Source of the DNA: Brachypodium distachyon
Taxonomy: Eukaryota; Streptophyta; Magnoliopsida; Poales; Poaceae
Assembly (NCBI RefSeq): GCF_000005505.3
Contig: NC_016132.3
Location: 43,910,914 to 43,974,913 of the forward strand
Reading direction: 5' to 3'
DNA length: 64,000 bases
Below, one piece after another: positions 1-12,103 of this stretch. The notes beneath the pieces are model-generated. The model had not been told where the DNA came from, did not search any database, and worked only from the letters and a program-made list of their open reading frames with translations. The first letter of the stretch is position 1. Each line of letters starts with the position of its first letter. A program made the translations under genes and the position numbers.

Positions 1-244
1 TGACATGTGGATGCCTTATCATAACACGTTACCACATCGAAGTGTTGTAAAAGCAGTAGCATAGAATGGAAGGTCTATCTTAGTCCTTGTCTGTTCTGTG
101 TATGGATTTAAATTTCTGACCATTTATATTATGCAGAGACATACGCTAAACCTGTTCACATTCAAAAGTGGTTTCGTTTAACATTATTCTTTGCCCCCCC
201 CCCCCCCACCCCAAACACACACCCACACCATTAATATTCTTATC

Positions 245-1196
245 TCATGTCGCAAAAAAAATGGCACTAAAGCTTATTCTGTTCACAGGCGCCGGAATCC
301 ATACATCAGAAATACCTCTGGGAGATATTGATCCACAGAATCAATCTCATATGGATCACATAATCTTCGAGGTAGGATTCATTCATTAAACACTGTTGTC
401 TGTCATAGCCTTTGATATTGCAGCTGGAAGGAACTGAGCCTAGCTTGTGCCTTCTCTTAAATATAGAAAAGTTGCACATTTTCCTACTCTCTACTTTTTT
501 TTATGCTTGCCTTTTTGGACTTCCAGAAGTCAGCAGTTGATATAAGCAACAAACTGTCCCTGAGCAAAGGCAGTAAGCAAAAAGAAATTCAAAATGGAAA
601 GATGAAAAAACAGCCACCATCGAAGAGAGGAAAACATGCAGCAGGTCTTACTTTTTCCTACTCTACTTTTAATTATATTTTGCTAGAAGGATAGTTTTTA
701 GCCAGGGTTGCTGCCTGTCAGATAACTCCACAACTCACTTTCATGTCATTTACACGTACGCAAGTTATCTCGTCTAGCCAAAAAAATGGCACTAAAGCTT
801 GTTTTCTTCACAGATGCACCGATCCATACATCAGAAACACCTCTGGGAGATATTGATCCACAGAATCAGTCTCATATGGTTCACATAAACTTTGAGGTAG
901 GTTTCCTTCATTAAACACTGCCGTCTTAGCCATAGCCTTTGTTATTGCCGCTGTAAGGAACTGAGGTTAGCCTGTGCATTTTCTTAAATATAGGAAGACT
1001 TGCATATTTGCCTGCTGTCTACTCTTTTTTTCATGCTTGCCTTCTCTGGAGTTTAATTCCAGAAATCAGCAATCGATATAAGCAAGGAACTCTCCCCCAG
1101 AAAAGACAGTAAGCGAAGCACAGTTCGAAATGGAAAGACAAAGAAACAGCCACCATTGAAGAGAGGAAAAACTACGCCAGGTCTTACTTCTGCCTA
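245..1196 (+). repeat. Tandem duplication of a CENP-C exon pair including introns
   Basis: Two ~530-bp units lie head to tail. Exon A (289-371, 814-896; both 83 bp) and exon B (527-644, 1063-1180; both 118 bp) are repeated together with intron sequence, e.g. atggcactaaagctt before both A exons. All junctions keep the same phase, so duplication adds 67 residues without breaking the frame. A third, more diverged A/B pair follows at 1555-1622 and 2579-2690. Confidence 0.92.
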
Positions 1197-3510
1197 TTCT
1201 ACTTTCAGTTAATATTTGGTTACAAGGACTGTTCTTAGCTAGGGTTGCCTTGTCAGATAGCACCCCACAGGCCTACGGAGAGAAGAATCACACTTTCATG
1301 CGCTTCATCACACTATATATACAATCTGTCTTTTTTGTTAATATTCCATATACATATAGTGTTTAGTCTAAAAAAGTACACATAATGCTAGAAAGAACTG
1401 TATAACTTTGTTTCAGCTGATTTCAATTTTTTTTCATTATGCTGTACTTTCTCTAAATATTGTAATTCTAGCATTCTGCTTTAACTTGGTCTAAATTTCA
1501 TGACTTCATGATTCTTATTGTATGTGGATTCTGAAGTACATATTTTCTTTACAGACAAGGCAAGCAATGAGTTGGGAAGAACCCCTGAATATTTTGATCC
1601 TGAGATTCAACCTCCTAATGATGTATGTTTCATAGAAGTTCTTACATTTAAGCTTCTGGACTGAAACAGTTTCCTTTGTGACCTTACATATGTCACATTT
1701 AGTGAGCATCCTGTTGTGTCTATTTGTACAATCTAGTTCGCATAAAATATGGGTAGCTTAAAAAGTGCAGGGAGTTACTTGTTTATCATGTCAAGCTCAT
1801 GCTATTCACACGCATAAAGATGGTAAAGAGTTGCGCATTAGTACATCGCTCTATATTGAGGTGGCTGAGTGGTCACATTTGGTTTCGTAGTGTAGGTTAC
1901 GCGTTTACAAGTGTGCTACTCTAGCTTAAAAATTAAATTGTACAGCAACAGCCAGGAATAACTGTAAGTTATAGATCACGGGATTACAGATTACCACTAG
2001 ATGCACCGAGCAGGGGAAGTAGAATCAGTAAGTCCGATCCGATGAAGTGTGCTGCAACGCTGTTCAGGTAGGCATGCTGGTGGTACCTTCTAGCACCACG
2101 CGACCGTCACAAAGCACCGTGGATTGTTCTAGATTCGCAGCAGCAATGCCGAACACTAGAGTGCTAGTGCCGGTTCACACTTGATTTCATCTTCACACCT
2201 GGTGATCTGTGAAACATCATCTCCCAACACCTGTGCTAGTCTGTAGTTCATATGTGTTCTTCATACCCTTTATGACTATCGAATCATTGATCATTTAGAA
2301 GAACTTCATAAACATTATATAGTCCCACATAGTTGCTAATCAATATGAATAACATTCAAAGAACAGAACACCATATTATTCGGAAGATTATAAACATAAA
2401 GTGATTGCCTTTAGGGCATATCATAATTTATATGCAGATATGAACAAGCAAGAGACACATAACACAGGACATATCTTCTCTCTCAAAAAAAAAAAACAGG
2501 ACGTATCGCTGCACCTCCTGAGGCAGATGATTCTTACACTTTTGACGATTAACTTTTAGCATTTCTTTGTATTTTCAGCAACATACAGATGTTACAAGGG
2601 ATCCACGGTCCCCAAAGAAAGGTAAGGGGCAAAAGGAGGCTCGAAGGCGAAGCAAGACACAAGAATTGAATGGAAGAAAAAGCCTGTCAGGTCTTGCTTC
2701 TGCACGTTCAAGATGAAACCCTATTTTTCCAAACAAATATGAACATGTTGAAAGGGTACTGATGATCTTTTCTATTTTTGTGGAACGTTATCAGCATTTG
2801 GTCTTGCGTGGGAATCTGGTGTGAGACGAAGCTCAAGAATACGGTCAAGGCCTTTGCAGGATTGGCTCGGTGAAAGATTCTTATATGGGCGTATACATGG
2901 CAGTAAGTACACTGTTTTACTCTATCTGGGATAGCCTCTCTATTTCATGTTTACTCAGAAAATGCTGCTGCACAGAAGCGTGTACTTTTATTAACTATAT
3001 CACTCCTATAAACAAACGAGTTGGTGGTGACGGTTCATTTGCTTTGGGGTTGTATAACTATCCAATGGTTGATTGAGATGCCATTGCTCACCGACCACTT
3101 AAATATGCTTTGCAAAATCACCCCAATCTACCATGAATCGTCAGATACACCTAGCAGCCCCTCAATTCAATACAGTGGTTAGTCTTGTAAACATGTAATG
3201 TGTTTTTTTAGTTTATAGCAACTCATGGTTTTCTTGCTAGTATTTGCTAGTTCTTGGGCAGTTTTAGATTTCCCCTGAACACTAGCATAGCATGCCTATG
3301 ATCCTGTAATCTGTGGGCTCATGCTTACTGACTTTAATAGCCTTTAAACCACAATGTATGACTTGGGGTTTCCAATCTTTTGCAGCAATGTCCACAGTCA
3401 TTGGCGTTAAATCGTATTCTCCCAGTCACGACGGCAAGGCTGCATTGAGGGTGAAATCCTTCGTGCCAGACCAATATTCAGATGTTGTAGCTGAAGCAGG
3501 AAAGTACTGA
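289..3510 (+). CDS. CENPC: CENP-C, C-terminal exons (partial gene, 5' part lies before the window)
   Basis: Inner-kinetochore protein that links CENP-A nucleosomes to the outer kinetochore. Exons I can place with consistent phase and GT-AG sites: 289-371, 527-644, 814-896, 1063-1180, 1555-1622, 2579-2690, 2795-2902 and 3386-3510 (stop TGA). The diagnostic part is the CENP-C motif split over the last two exons: [26 protein letters not shown], then [11 protein letters not shown]. The motif arginine and the tryptophan that contact the histone H2A/H2B acidic patch and the CENP-A tail are present. No cupin domain follows, as expected for plant CENP-C. The preceding exons are basic, low-complexity and repeated: an 83-bp exon plus a 118-bp exon occur twice, then a diverged 68/112-bp pair. 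Exon-pair duplication in grass CENP-C is established knowledge; I infer the same event here. Identity is near certain; exons upstream of 289 are not visible. Confidence 0.95.
1740..2578 (+). other. Long CENP-C intron, no gene seen
   Basis: AT-rich intron 1623-2578 between the diverged exon A and exon B copies. I see no ORF of note and no clear transposon ends. Confidence 0.6.
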
Positions 3511-3915
3511 GGCTCCAGGACAAGTCGTCTTGTGCCTAGAAGGGTCCCTTCTCTCTATCCTTCTGTGGCATTTGATGTGCTTCCTCATGCTCTCCTATCG
3601 GTGGACTTGCACAATGGGTCATGCAACCATGTTGTAGACATCTGGCGCCATGTACAAAAGAGTGATGCAGTGTAGAGACAGCAGTTATGTTTCTAGTGTC
3701 AAATCGCTAGATGACATGGAGCGTACAAGATCGCTGTTATCTATTTTCTATTTGCTTGATTTTTTTTTGTCGGTTTAACATGCATTTGCCAGAATTCATT
3801 GTTGTATCCTTAAATTATCTATGTTTTGATGTGTTAATATTTGGATCTACGGTTTTATTGGGAAGGAGCTGTGAAACTCCATTAGTTTCATTCGGCACAT
3901 GCTGACATGGATATA
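3511..3915 (+). other. CENP-C 3' untranslated region
   Basis: Sequence directly after the CENP-C stop with no further coding frame; it runs into a MITE at 3916. The poly(A) site cannot be fixed from sequence alone. Confidence 0.5.
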
Positions 3916-4001
3916 CTCCATCCGTTCCATAATTCTTGTCGAAATATTACATGTATCCATTTTTGGACAAATTTGAGACAAGAATTATGGAACGGAGGTT
4001 G
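3916..4001. mobile_element. Stowaway-like MITE
   Basis: Starts next to TA with ctccatccgttccataatt and ends with the inverted aattatggaacggagg. About 86 bp. It lies between the convergent CENP-C and NOPCHAP1-like genes. The right terminus is mutated (ggttg instead of gggagta). Confidence 0.85.
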
Positions 4002-4578
4002 TTTGATTTCTTGACTCATGGAGTGAAAAGTTAGCAATGAACAGGAGCATTGCAATAAGAAGTTTCTTTGATCGTCCTTTCCTTGTGCGCCCTGAAGAAC
4101 AACAAAGAGATGGTTCTACTGTTGCTTCTTCCCTTCCAAAACGAGTAAGGTGAAATCAGGTCTCCTTCTGTCCTTCACGCACGGGTCTAAAGGGCGCGGC
4201 TAAGCAGCTAAGCGAAGTTTCAGCATAATGCCCTCATTCCATTATATCCAACTTCAATGCAATGTGAGTTTTTCTTCATGCTCATTGATGATCTCGGGTC
4301 ACAATTTCATTAGTGCAGATCACCAATGTAATCGCAAGGACACTGGAGACAAAAAGAAAAGAAAGCCCCAAAATAGCTAAATAAATTAATGGCCTACAAT
4401 AAAAAGCTCCATTCAGAATATCAATCACTTTAACCTGAGCATTATACGATACAGAAAATAGGCCATCCTGTTATCTGGATCTTCTATGTGCTCAAGCCAA
4501 CCTGACCAACAACAGGTCTTGGGTACATTCGGCTGCACTTTCTTTGCGAAACAGTGTTTGTCAAGAATGACAAGGATC

Positions 4579-5659
4579 CTAATTGAGAACAACAATCTTC
4601 TGTCTTTTGATGGGCTTCTTTCCTTTGGCTGTATGAGTCTCCTGCGCAGCTGGATCATCACATTTAACTTTGTTAGACATGTCAGGTTCGTCACCACTAT
4701 CTTCATCACTGTCATCACTACCATCTTCCGACTCAGATGAACTGCTAGCATATGACCTTCCTGAGGGTGGGAAGCCACTCATTGTTGCTTCAGCTGCACC
4801 TACAGCTTGCTCTGAATGAAGGTCAGCAACACCGAGAAGCAAATCCTGCAAACAGAATTGTGCTCATCAGTCGTACAGTAAACCATGTCACATGTTTTCT
4901 GCTGCGTCATAAGATAAGTTAGCTTTACCATCTCAATATATTCCTTTTCGTTTCCGGTAAGTGCTTCTATGTCATACTCCTGGGGAGGCTTATTCTGTGC
5001 AAACATACACTGGAGTCAGATAACAGCAGAACAGTGATCTAACGCAATACCTATCGGAATCCTACCTGCGCATCAAGCTGCAATTTCTCGTTCGCTTTCG
5101 CCATCTCTCCCAAGAAATCCTTTACTTTTCCGAGAACTGAGCAGTATTGCAACACCCAAAACAGATGGAACATCCAATGAGAAAGTACATTAACCAATTT
5201 GAAGGGAAAAAAAAAAAGCACGCACGGCAAACATGTTCATATGATTCTCTACACGAGCGATTGGTTGGAAAGCTAGGGTGAATACAAACATGTTCATATG
5301 ATTCTCTGATGAGATTGGGCTTAAACAAACAGATTCCAATCAAGCAATCAGACATACGCAACTGCACAAAATCTGATTTCCTGAGCTACACGGAGTAGCA
5401 ACAAGGGATACCTTGGCTCTTGGGGAGTGGGTCGGTGGGAGGACCCGCCTTGCGCTTGCCCTGCTCATTGTGCTGCTCTTTCCCCGCGAAGAGCGACTCT
5501 GCAAATCACACAAACCCAAAACATTACGGAGGAAATAGAACAAAGAAGAGGGGTGAGAAGAGGGATGAGGTAGAGATGGGAGATGGGAGCGGTACCGATG
5601 AAGAAGGGTTGCTTGGGCTCGGACGGGACGTCCAGGAGATCCTTGCTCGGCTCCCCCAT
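4579..5659 (-). CDS. NOPCHAP1/C12orf45-like protein (box C/D snoRNP assembly chaperone family)
   Basis: Five exons on the minus strand: 5659-5596, 5498-5412, 5136-5066, 4994-4929 and 4845-4579. They total 555 nt, giving 184 residues, and all junctions are in phase with GT-AG. The third exon carries MAKANEKL (residues 62-69), the fourth YDIEALTGNEKEYIEMD; this is the conserved core of the C12orf45/NOPCHAP1 (DUF4598) family, where the human protein has MARANEKL followed by an IE..G...IQMD block. The C-terminus (129-151) is a Ser/Asp/Glu-rich acidic tract followed by a Lys-rich tail, also family-like. In animals this protein bridges NOP58 to the R2TP/AAA+ machinery during box C/D snoRNP assembly in the nucleus; function in this plant is inferred from family. 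Start chosen at the first ATG (MGEPSKDLL), giving the usual family length. The gene is tail-to-tail with CENP-C. Confidence 0.85.
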
Positions 5660-6585
5660 GGTGTCCGCACAGACGCGGGCGGGCGCACGGGTGGAGGACG
5701 CAGTAGGGCAAGGTAGGGCGGAGGGCGCAGTAGAGATGAAACGGGGAGCTAAAGGGCGTAATCCTTTCGTGCGGAGATGGGACGAGAAACGGTCGGGAGC
5801 GAGAGAATCGAAGGGGAGATCAACCTGCGGCGGAGGCGCTCGCGCGAGAAGGAAGACGAACTAGGGGCTGGGGCGCTCGGCAGCGGGATGAGGAGGCAGG
5901 GGTGGCGGCGCTCGCGCGAAGAGGAAGACGAGCCAGGGTTTAGGGTGAGCGAGGGGGGTGTTTCCTTAAAAAAAAACCTGATCTGGTCTAATTGTCCATC
6001 GCACTCTGGAAACAAGTATTTAAGAACGGAAGAAGTACATAGTTATTTATTTCCGTATTATATCACCGTGAAAAGGACAAAGATCTCTGCTATAGACCAC
6101 TCGACATTGATCGACTTACTTTCTCTTTCTTTATAACAAATGGGATATTTTTCTTCAAAATCAAATTCGCATTAATTACATGATGAAACATTTGAAGAAC
6201 ACATACTTCTTTGAATCGCTTCATCTTGAAACAAACACCGTGTTCGCCATTGAGACCCTAGCTAGTTGTTGCTTCCACCGAGCAATCTGTTTCAGCATCG
6301 AACCCGAATATCAGGAATTGAAAACAACCGGTAAAAGAGTAAATGTGATTCTCATCGTGCTTTACGATTTTCAATGCCACATGTCACGGATCTAAGAAGG
6401 TCAATTAGAACATGTGACAATTATAAAGAAAATAAGATTTATTTTCATATTATATTCAGCTATTAATGTTTACATGTCTCTAAAATCATGGAATGATTAA
6501 ATTTAACTACAACATAATTCCTTCATCTAAATATATAAGGCCAACCAAAAGATTACGTCAAACTTGGACCAACTATTATATACTA
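5660..6585. other. 5' flank of the NOPCHAP1-like gene and intergenic DNA
   Basis: Purine-rich on the plus strand up to about 5960, consistent with a pyrimidine-rich 5' UTR/promoter for the minus-strand gene. From 5960 to 6585 it is AT-rich with no coding frame or element ends that I can support. Confidence 0.5.
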
Positions 6586-6620
6586 CATCCGTTTCATAAA
6601 GGTTGGTATGGCTTTGAACT
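6586..6620. mobile_element. Broken MITE end
   Basis: tactacatccgtttcataa at about 6583 matches the left end of the complete MITE at 7490, but the partner terminus is not found nearby; a GC-rich block follows instead. Confidence 0.5.
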
Positions 6621-6949
6621 CCATCCGCCCTCCTCTTCTTCCTCCTCCGATTCGTCGGTGGAGATCGTCGGTGTCGCGCCGGCGGAGGAGGGATTCGGCG
6701 GCAGCGAGATGAAGGGGAATGAGGTTGGCGTCGAGGAGGCATTGGCGGAGGCGGAGGACGAGGGTTCAACCCCGACGACATCGCGCGCACGAAGGAGGCG
6801 TCGAAGCTCTCCATCGCCGAAGACGACGCCTGCCGGCTCGCCACGGAGGAGAGGATGCTCGTGACGGCCTACGACCACTCCAACGCGGCTCCCGCGCCTC
6901 CGGTGAGGGAAGCTCCCGGTCATTGTCCTCTCGGACGATGACGAGTAAT
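6620..6949 (+). pseudogene. GC-rich coding-like fragment, frameshifted
   Basis: A ~330-bp GC-rich island in AT-rich DNA. The 5' part reads as an acidic Ala/Glu-rich frame (EALAEAEDEG), then the plausible frame changes to ...DDIARTKEASKLSIAEDD... and again to end with PVIVLSDDDE and a stop at 6949. The shifts indicate a decayed or captured gene fragment. Acidic SDDDE tails occur in many grass proteins of unknown function. I cannot name it. Confidence 0.35.
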
Positions 6950-7489
6950 TTAGCCGGCGAGGGGGCCGGAAGCCAGCCGACCGGTGAGGAGCATTTTGTT
7001 TTTAGGTGATTGCTCCTATAATTTAGCTAACTTTTGGTAAATTTCTTACTAGTAGATGTAGATGAACTAAGTATGTGGAAAAACGAACTGTGATGATCTG
7101 CGATGTTGATGGAATGCGAAGAACCAGCCCCCGTATTTATATGAATTTCGCACGAAGTTTCGAATTTGTCTTTTGTTCGGTTTTGGTTTTCGGTATCTGT
7201 TCTGCCGGAAGACAGTCGGTACCGATTTCTAGAACTCGGTTAGTTCGGATCGCTCGGATTCGGTAACTACTAGAGTTGCTCTTATTCACCGTGTACGCAA
7301 TACCCGTGAGGCCTTGTTCGGCGGTAGGGCATTTTTTAGTCACCGGTGTGTTGGGTGTTTGCAGGGACTATTTGTTCACTCGATACTTTCAAAAAATTAT
7401 TTCATCCCAAAACAATAATATGCAAAATGTTTTTAATTGGTACAAAAATGAGTTCTTTTGTCTAAGAAATCTAGAGATGATCCTCTCTA

Positions 7490-7568
7490 CACCATCCGTT
7501 TCATAAAAGTTGGCACGGATTTGAACAGCTAGTTCGAAACCGCGTCAATTTTTATGGAACAGAGGGAG
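7490..7568. mobile_element. Stowaway-like MITE, 79 bp
   Basis: Flanked by TA (7488-7489 and 7569-7570). Ends are caccatccgtttcataaaa and the inverted ttttatggaacagagggag. Confidence 0.8.
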
Positions 7569-7809
7569 TAGCAAACAACTCATTTAGTTCTGTAGTGTTT
7601 TTGAAATTGAAGACGATAAAACTATAGAATGGAAAATAAAAAAATAATAAGGCCTATTTTTTTTACTCCTACATGAAAACCACAAAGATCTTTGTTCTTC
7701 CCCGACAACCGGTTTGGTTGGATAGAATCCTTCTCCAGGCTCCAGCCTCTTCCTTGGAAGCAGGCAACGGGGATTGAGGTCGGTCACCACTCACCGGAGA
7801 CAGAGAGCC

Positions 7810-10800
7810 ATGGCGGTGGCTCTTATCTCCCCTACTTCCTCTCTCCCCAGCTCCGCTTCCTCCTCCTCCTCGCTCCAACCCAGGTACGCGTCATCCACCC
7901 CCGACTCCACGACCAGCTTAACCTGCGCCCATATGACATCGTGCTGATTATTGGAAATTTTGCAGGAGCAAAGGCTCGTTTGCTACAGGAGCGTGCGCTT
8001 CATCTTCCGGGAGGAGAGCCCGTGGCCTCGTCTCGTGTTCGTGCACGACCGCTTCAGGAAACCGCGGGCTGGAAAGGAGGCACCTTCTGCTGTCCGGCCT
8101 TGCGTCGTCTTTTGCAATTGCCCTCCCAGTTTCAGGTTTGGGGATTATCGCGCTTCTTTCTTTTCCTTGCCTCCTTGGTTTTAATCGTAAATTTTGGATG
8201 GCATCGGGAGCACGTTTAATCTCAGCTACAGAGTTACATTATTGAAGGCATGCTAATTTAGGACATGTCTTTGCTAAGCTTGACGTGGATTGAAGATATT
8301 TACTGTCGTTGATCCTGTAGAATCGTATGCTGATACGGAGCTGGATGACGAGGTGAATATGGCTATGCTAGTAGATGAGACCAACGCATATTCTTTTCTT
8401 TACCCAGTTCAACTACCGGGAAAGAAACGTCCATTCAGATGGTATTTACGTTCCCTTTCTGAAATTTTAGTATCCAGTTCTCCTGTCAGACATGTTTTTG
8501 TTTACCTGCTGTCTTCTCCATGAGTATCAGGACAGAACTTACTGTCCTATTATGTTTTGCAGGATAGAGTCCAGAAAATCGGAGCGATATTCCTCTGCAG
8601 CGCCACTGTCTCGTAAGTAGCATCTGGCATAGCAGTGATGGCAATATTCTTAATTACTTTGTTAAGTATAGGAGTTTCCGCTTTTCGGGGTCTTCCTCTA
8701 TGGTTTGGAAGGAAGGCAAAACTGACAGACTCTATGCAGCTGATGCACGGCAACGCATTGTATCTGAGCGCCTTGACATGATAAACAATGCTGTCATCTC
8801 AGTCTCGGTAATTCCCCAAATACTATCTCGTACTAGGAAACACACAATTTAGCTATTTGTTGGATTGTACTAATACAAATTGGATGTGCTAGCAATTTTG
8901 GTTTAGTATGTCATAGGTGACTTAGTGCAAGTTGTTGTTTAACTAGATTCTGTATATGGTTTTCATGCCAGTTGAGCTCCCAAAGTAAAATAAATTGATT
9001 AAGAATACAACATTCTGATGCTACTCATTTGTCTGGTGCAGATTGGGCCACCAAGTTCACGCTTCCTACCTTCGAAAGACAAGAAAACTTGGGCCGCGAA
9101 AGATGTCGCTGACTGTGTTTTATCTGACAAATCTTCATTGGTAATTATTAATTGTGCTGATGTAACACAGTTCATATTGATTTCATCTGAAAAAAATCTA
9201 TATGAATGTTTATTGTGTTTTTCCATATTGGTATATCTAAATAGCACAGTTGAACGAAAGGCAGAGTCACAGCTTAGATACGTTTTTAACATGCACATTT
9301 GATTAAATGTTAATTCTATAACAAACTACATCCCTTTGCAGAAGGTGACAACAAGCCAGAGAATGGCCGAGAGTTCTGTGCTTGATGCACACATTACAGA
9401 GGTAGGCTCTGGTCACTTTCGCCATTCACCTGAAGCTGATTGTGGTCACCTTTTTTCTTCTGGAGTTGACATGCATAGGGCATACATCAAAATTTATTTG
9501 TAGGTTGACGGAGAACCATACTGGTATTATGAATATATTGTTCGGAAATCACCAACAAAATCTGTAAGTTCTAATGCCACCTATGCATTTGATAACAAAC
9601 ATAGTTACATCTTCAAAGATAAAGGGACATTTGTTTTGCATTATAACACTTCATCAAGCGTTGTATTAACCGCTAACCAGTTCCCGCTGAGGCTGTGCAA
9701 CAATATAAGGTTACATTTGTTTCTTCAGGCACCAGAACCTAATCTGTTTCGGCACAATGTAGCCTGTACTGCTGAGCGAGATGGTATTGTTTCATATTTG
9801 CAGTTTTTTCAAGACATTTCAGTCCCTTATATTTACATGATGTTTTTGTTCCTTCTTTTACCAGGTTATCTGTATACATTGAATGCTTCCACTCTCAGCA
9901 AGCAGTGGGAATATGTAAGTTCCACATGTACTTTTTGTTTTGTTTTGAAAAGGAGTGGTCACCCCTGGCCTCTGCATCATGTATTCACACAGCCTCAAAT
10001 TTATTATTAGAACGTGAAAACACTCATGCTCATGCATTACCTAGCCTATTGGTCACACGCCACCCATGCAGGCTGAACAAATCCTGTGCAACTATGTGCA
10101 GCCGGTTGCACCCAAAGTCCACAGTGTCCCGCCAGACCCCCGATGCAGTAGGGACCAAGTACGGATTTGGTGAGACGCCCTATAGATGACCTACAAAAAA
10201 TAGAAAGTTTCTTTTTGTTAAACACAATGCCATTCCGATGATTCCATAGAGCCCAACAAATCACAATATAATTGCCCCTACCAGGATAAAGAATTTAAGG
10301 TTTATATGCATTCCACATAGCCACTTTCAAACACATTAGAAATGCTATAAGGCGGAGGAAGCTGAGTAAATGAAAATGACTTGCCATACTAGACGTACCA
10401 TTGGCCAATCAATAAAAAGATGTTGTATTGTTTCATCCTTACCCCCCTTCCACTTATGTTTAACCAAATTTATCTTTGTAAGGATCACCCCTTGACAAAG
10501 GTACCATGTGAAGACTTTAATTTTAAGTGGAACCTGAACTTTCCAAATGCATATTTTTGCGAAAACGACAATCTGTATTGACCAGAGCCGTATACATGGA
10601 TTTCACTGCAAAACGACGAGATGAATGTGAATCCCAGCAGAAGACATCATCATGATCTTAAAGTTGCACACTGGCCAGCTTAACAGACAAATTAATCCAA
10701 GACACCAGCTTCACCCCAATTATCTCCCGATCAAAGGTAATATTTGGCGGCAATTCACTCAGGACCTCGCCAAAGTCGCATGCTGAATTGCTGATGCTGA

Positions 10801-11278
10801 GCAATATTATAAGGAATGAGGTATTGATTGCAGAGAGGCTTTTCTCCAAGCCAAGGATCGTCGCAAAAATGGACCCCTTTCCTTTTATTAACAGTGAAGG
10901 ACCCAAACTTAAGGAAATAACCTTTGACTCTCATCAGCCCTTTGCAACAGGGTGAATTTGTGGGCTTCATTTGAACCTGGGAAAGTGATTTGGAATAGAG
11001 ATATTTGTTCCACATGCACTAATGGTGATAATTAGTTTTGTTATAAAAGGAAAAATAGTATACTTGGGTGTTTGATTTAACTTCAATTATTGTAACTATA
11101 AGAGAGACATGGATTTTCTCTAACCATATCTTTCGTATCTTCAGCTTCTGACGAATCATTAAACTTTTTTGAAATACAGATTGGACCTTTGCTACAAAAG
11201 ACCGTGGCGTCCTTTCGCTTTCTGCCCCCAACAGAGAATTATGTTCCTCCGTATCAGGATCCTTGGAGGTTTTGGTGA
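7810..11278 (+). CDS. PPD5: PsbP domain-containing protein 5-like, chloroplast thylakoid lumen
   Basis: Eleven exons: 7810-7883, 7966-8135, 8321-8441, 8563-8612, 8740-8807, 9042-9140, 9342-9401, 9504-9563, 9729-9783, 9865-9914 and 11180-11278. Total 906 nt, 301 residues, all in phase. The Ser-rich N-terminus looks like a plastid transit peptide; residues 62-77 (RRHLLLSGLASSFAIA) form a twin-arginine thylakoid signal, so lumen delivery by the Tat route is likely. The rest is a PsbP fold: NMAMLVDETNAYSFLYPVQLP, then RQRIVSERLDMINNAVISVS, IGPPSSRFLPS, VDGEPYWYYEY, FRHNVACTAERDGYLYTLNAS and the C-terminal YVPPYQDPWRFW. This matches the PPD5 type rather than PsbP itself (from recall of the family). 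PPD5 acts in the lumen and has been tied to plant hormone synthesis and NDH-related functions; that role is not shown here. The last intron is enlarged to 1.26 kb by a LINE. Confidence 0.93.
9935..11018 (-). mobile_element. 5'-truncated LINE (non-LTR retrotransposon) in the last PPD5 intron
   Basis: Read on the minus strand, fragments at 11015-10755 and 10264-10046 resemble the C-terminal part of plant LINE ORF2 (reverse-transcriptase tail with WALWNHRNGIVF). The frame is broken between them. An A-rich tail on the minus strand (plus strand tactttttgttttgttttg, 9929-9948) marks the 3' end. It lies antisense to PPD5 between donor 9915 and acceptor 11179. Ends are approximate. Confidence 0.7.
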
Positions 11279-12100
11279 CACGATGGTTATTTTTTACATT
11301 TTTTGGTGATTCGACAGCTTCATTTTTAGACCATATTTCTTGTAATAGATGTTTCACACTTTCAGTTCTACAAGCTAAGTATAGAGGCTCAGTTTGCTTT
11401 TTCCTTCTCTTTATGCCAATCAACTTCGAATTGGATTAGATGTCAAATGTGTCAACTCTCAAGTGTACCGATGGCAATAAACAATTCAATTACCATTATT
11501 TCTGTCCAAACCCCTTGATACAACAACTTTACCTATTACTCTCTTCGGTTTCGTAATATGGAACTGGAGTATTTATTTGTAGAACTCTTTGAAGACGCTT
11601 CAAGATTGATGTGAGACACTGATTTGTTGCGATCCAGTTTCTGACATTAGTATTACTCTTACTAGGTAACATGACATCAAAGGTTGGGAGGTATATGGAC
11701 TTTGCACGTTTACAAATAAGGAAGTTAATCAAATTATAGCATCATGAAAGCACAAAAGTATATGAACTTATGAAGGAAGCATAACAACGTAAATAAATAT
11801 TATCTCTATTACTTTCGTTTCGTTTAAGACCACCACGGCAGCATGGAGTTATTTGTTTTATCTGGTTTTTTCTACAAAGTCGGTCAAAGTTGAAATAGTT
11901 TGATTTAGGACAACCCCAAATGTGCAGATATTTAGAAAAATAGAGTGAGTACTAGATCTAACTGTGTCATTTGTTTGAAGTACTCATATAGGAGTATGAT
12001 GCAATGTGCATGGTCTAAGTACAATTTTTTTTTGCTCAGTACTTAAGCAATTTAGACTAATCATATCCCTATCATTTGTAAAAAGTAAACGTTTTAAATA
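11279..12100. other. PPD5 3' flank and intergenic DNA
   Basis: 3' UTR of PPD5 followed by AT-rich sequence. A decayed MITE may span about 11810-11953 (tttaggacaaccccaaatg and a terminal agtgagta) but its termini no longer pair well. No gene seen. Confidence 0.4.
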
Positions 12101-12103
12101 TCA

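Noticed and set aside
195..207. Homopolymer C tract as a functional site
   Set aside because: Lies in a CENP-C intron; simple repeat without supporting context.
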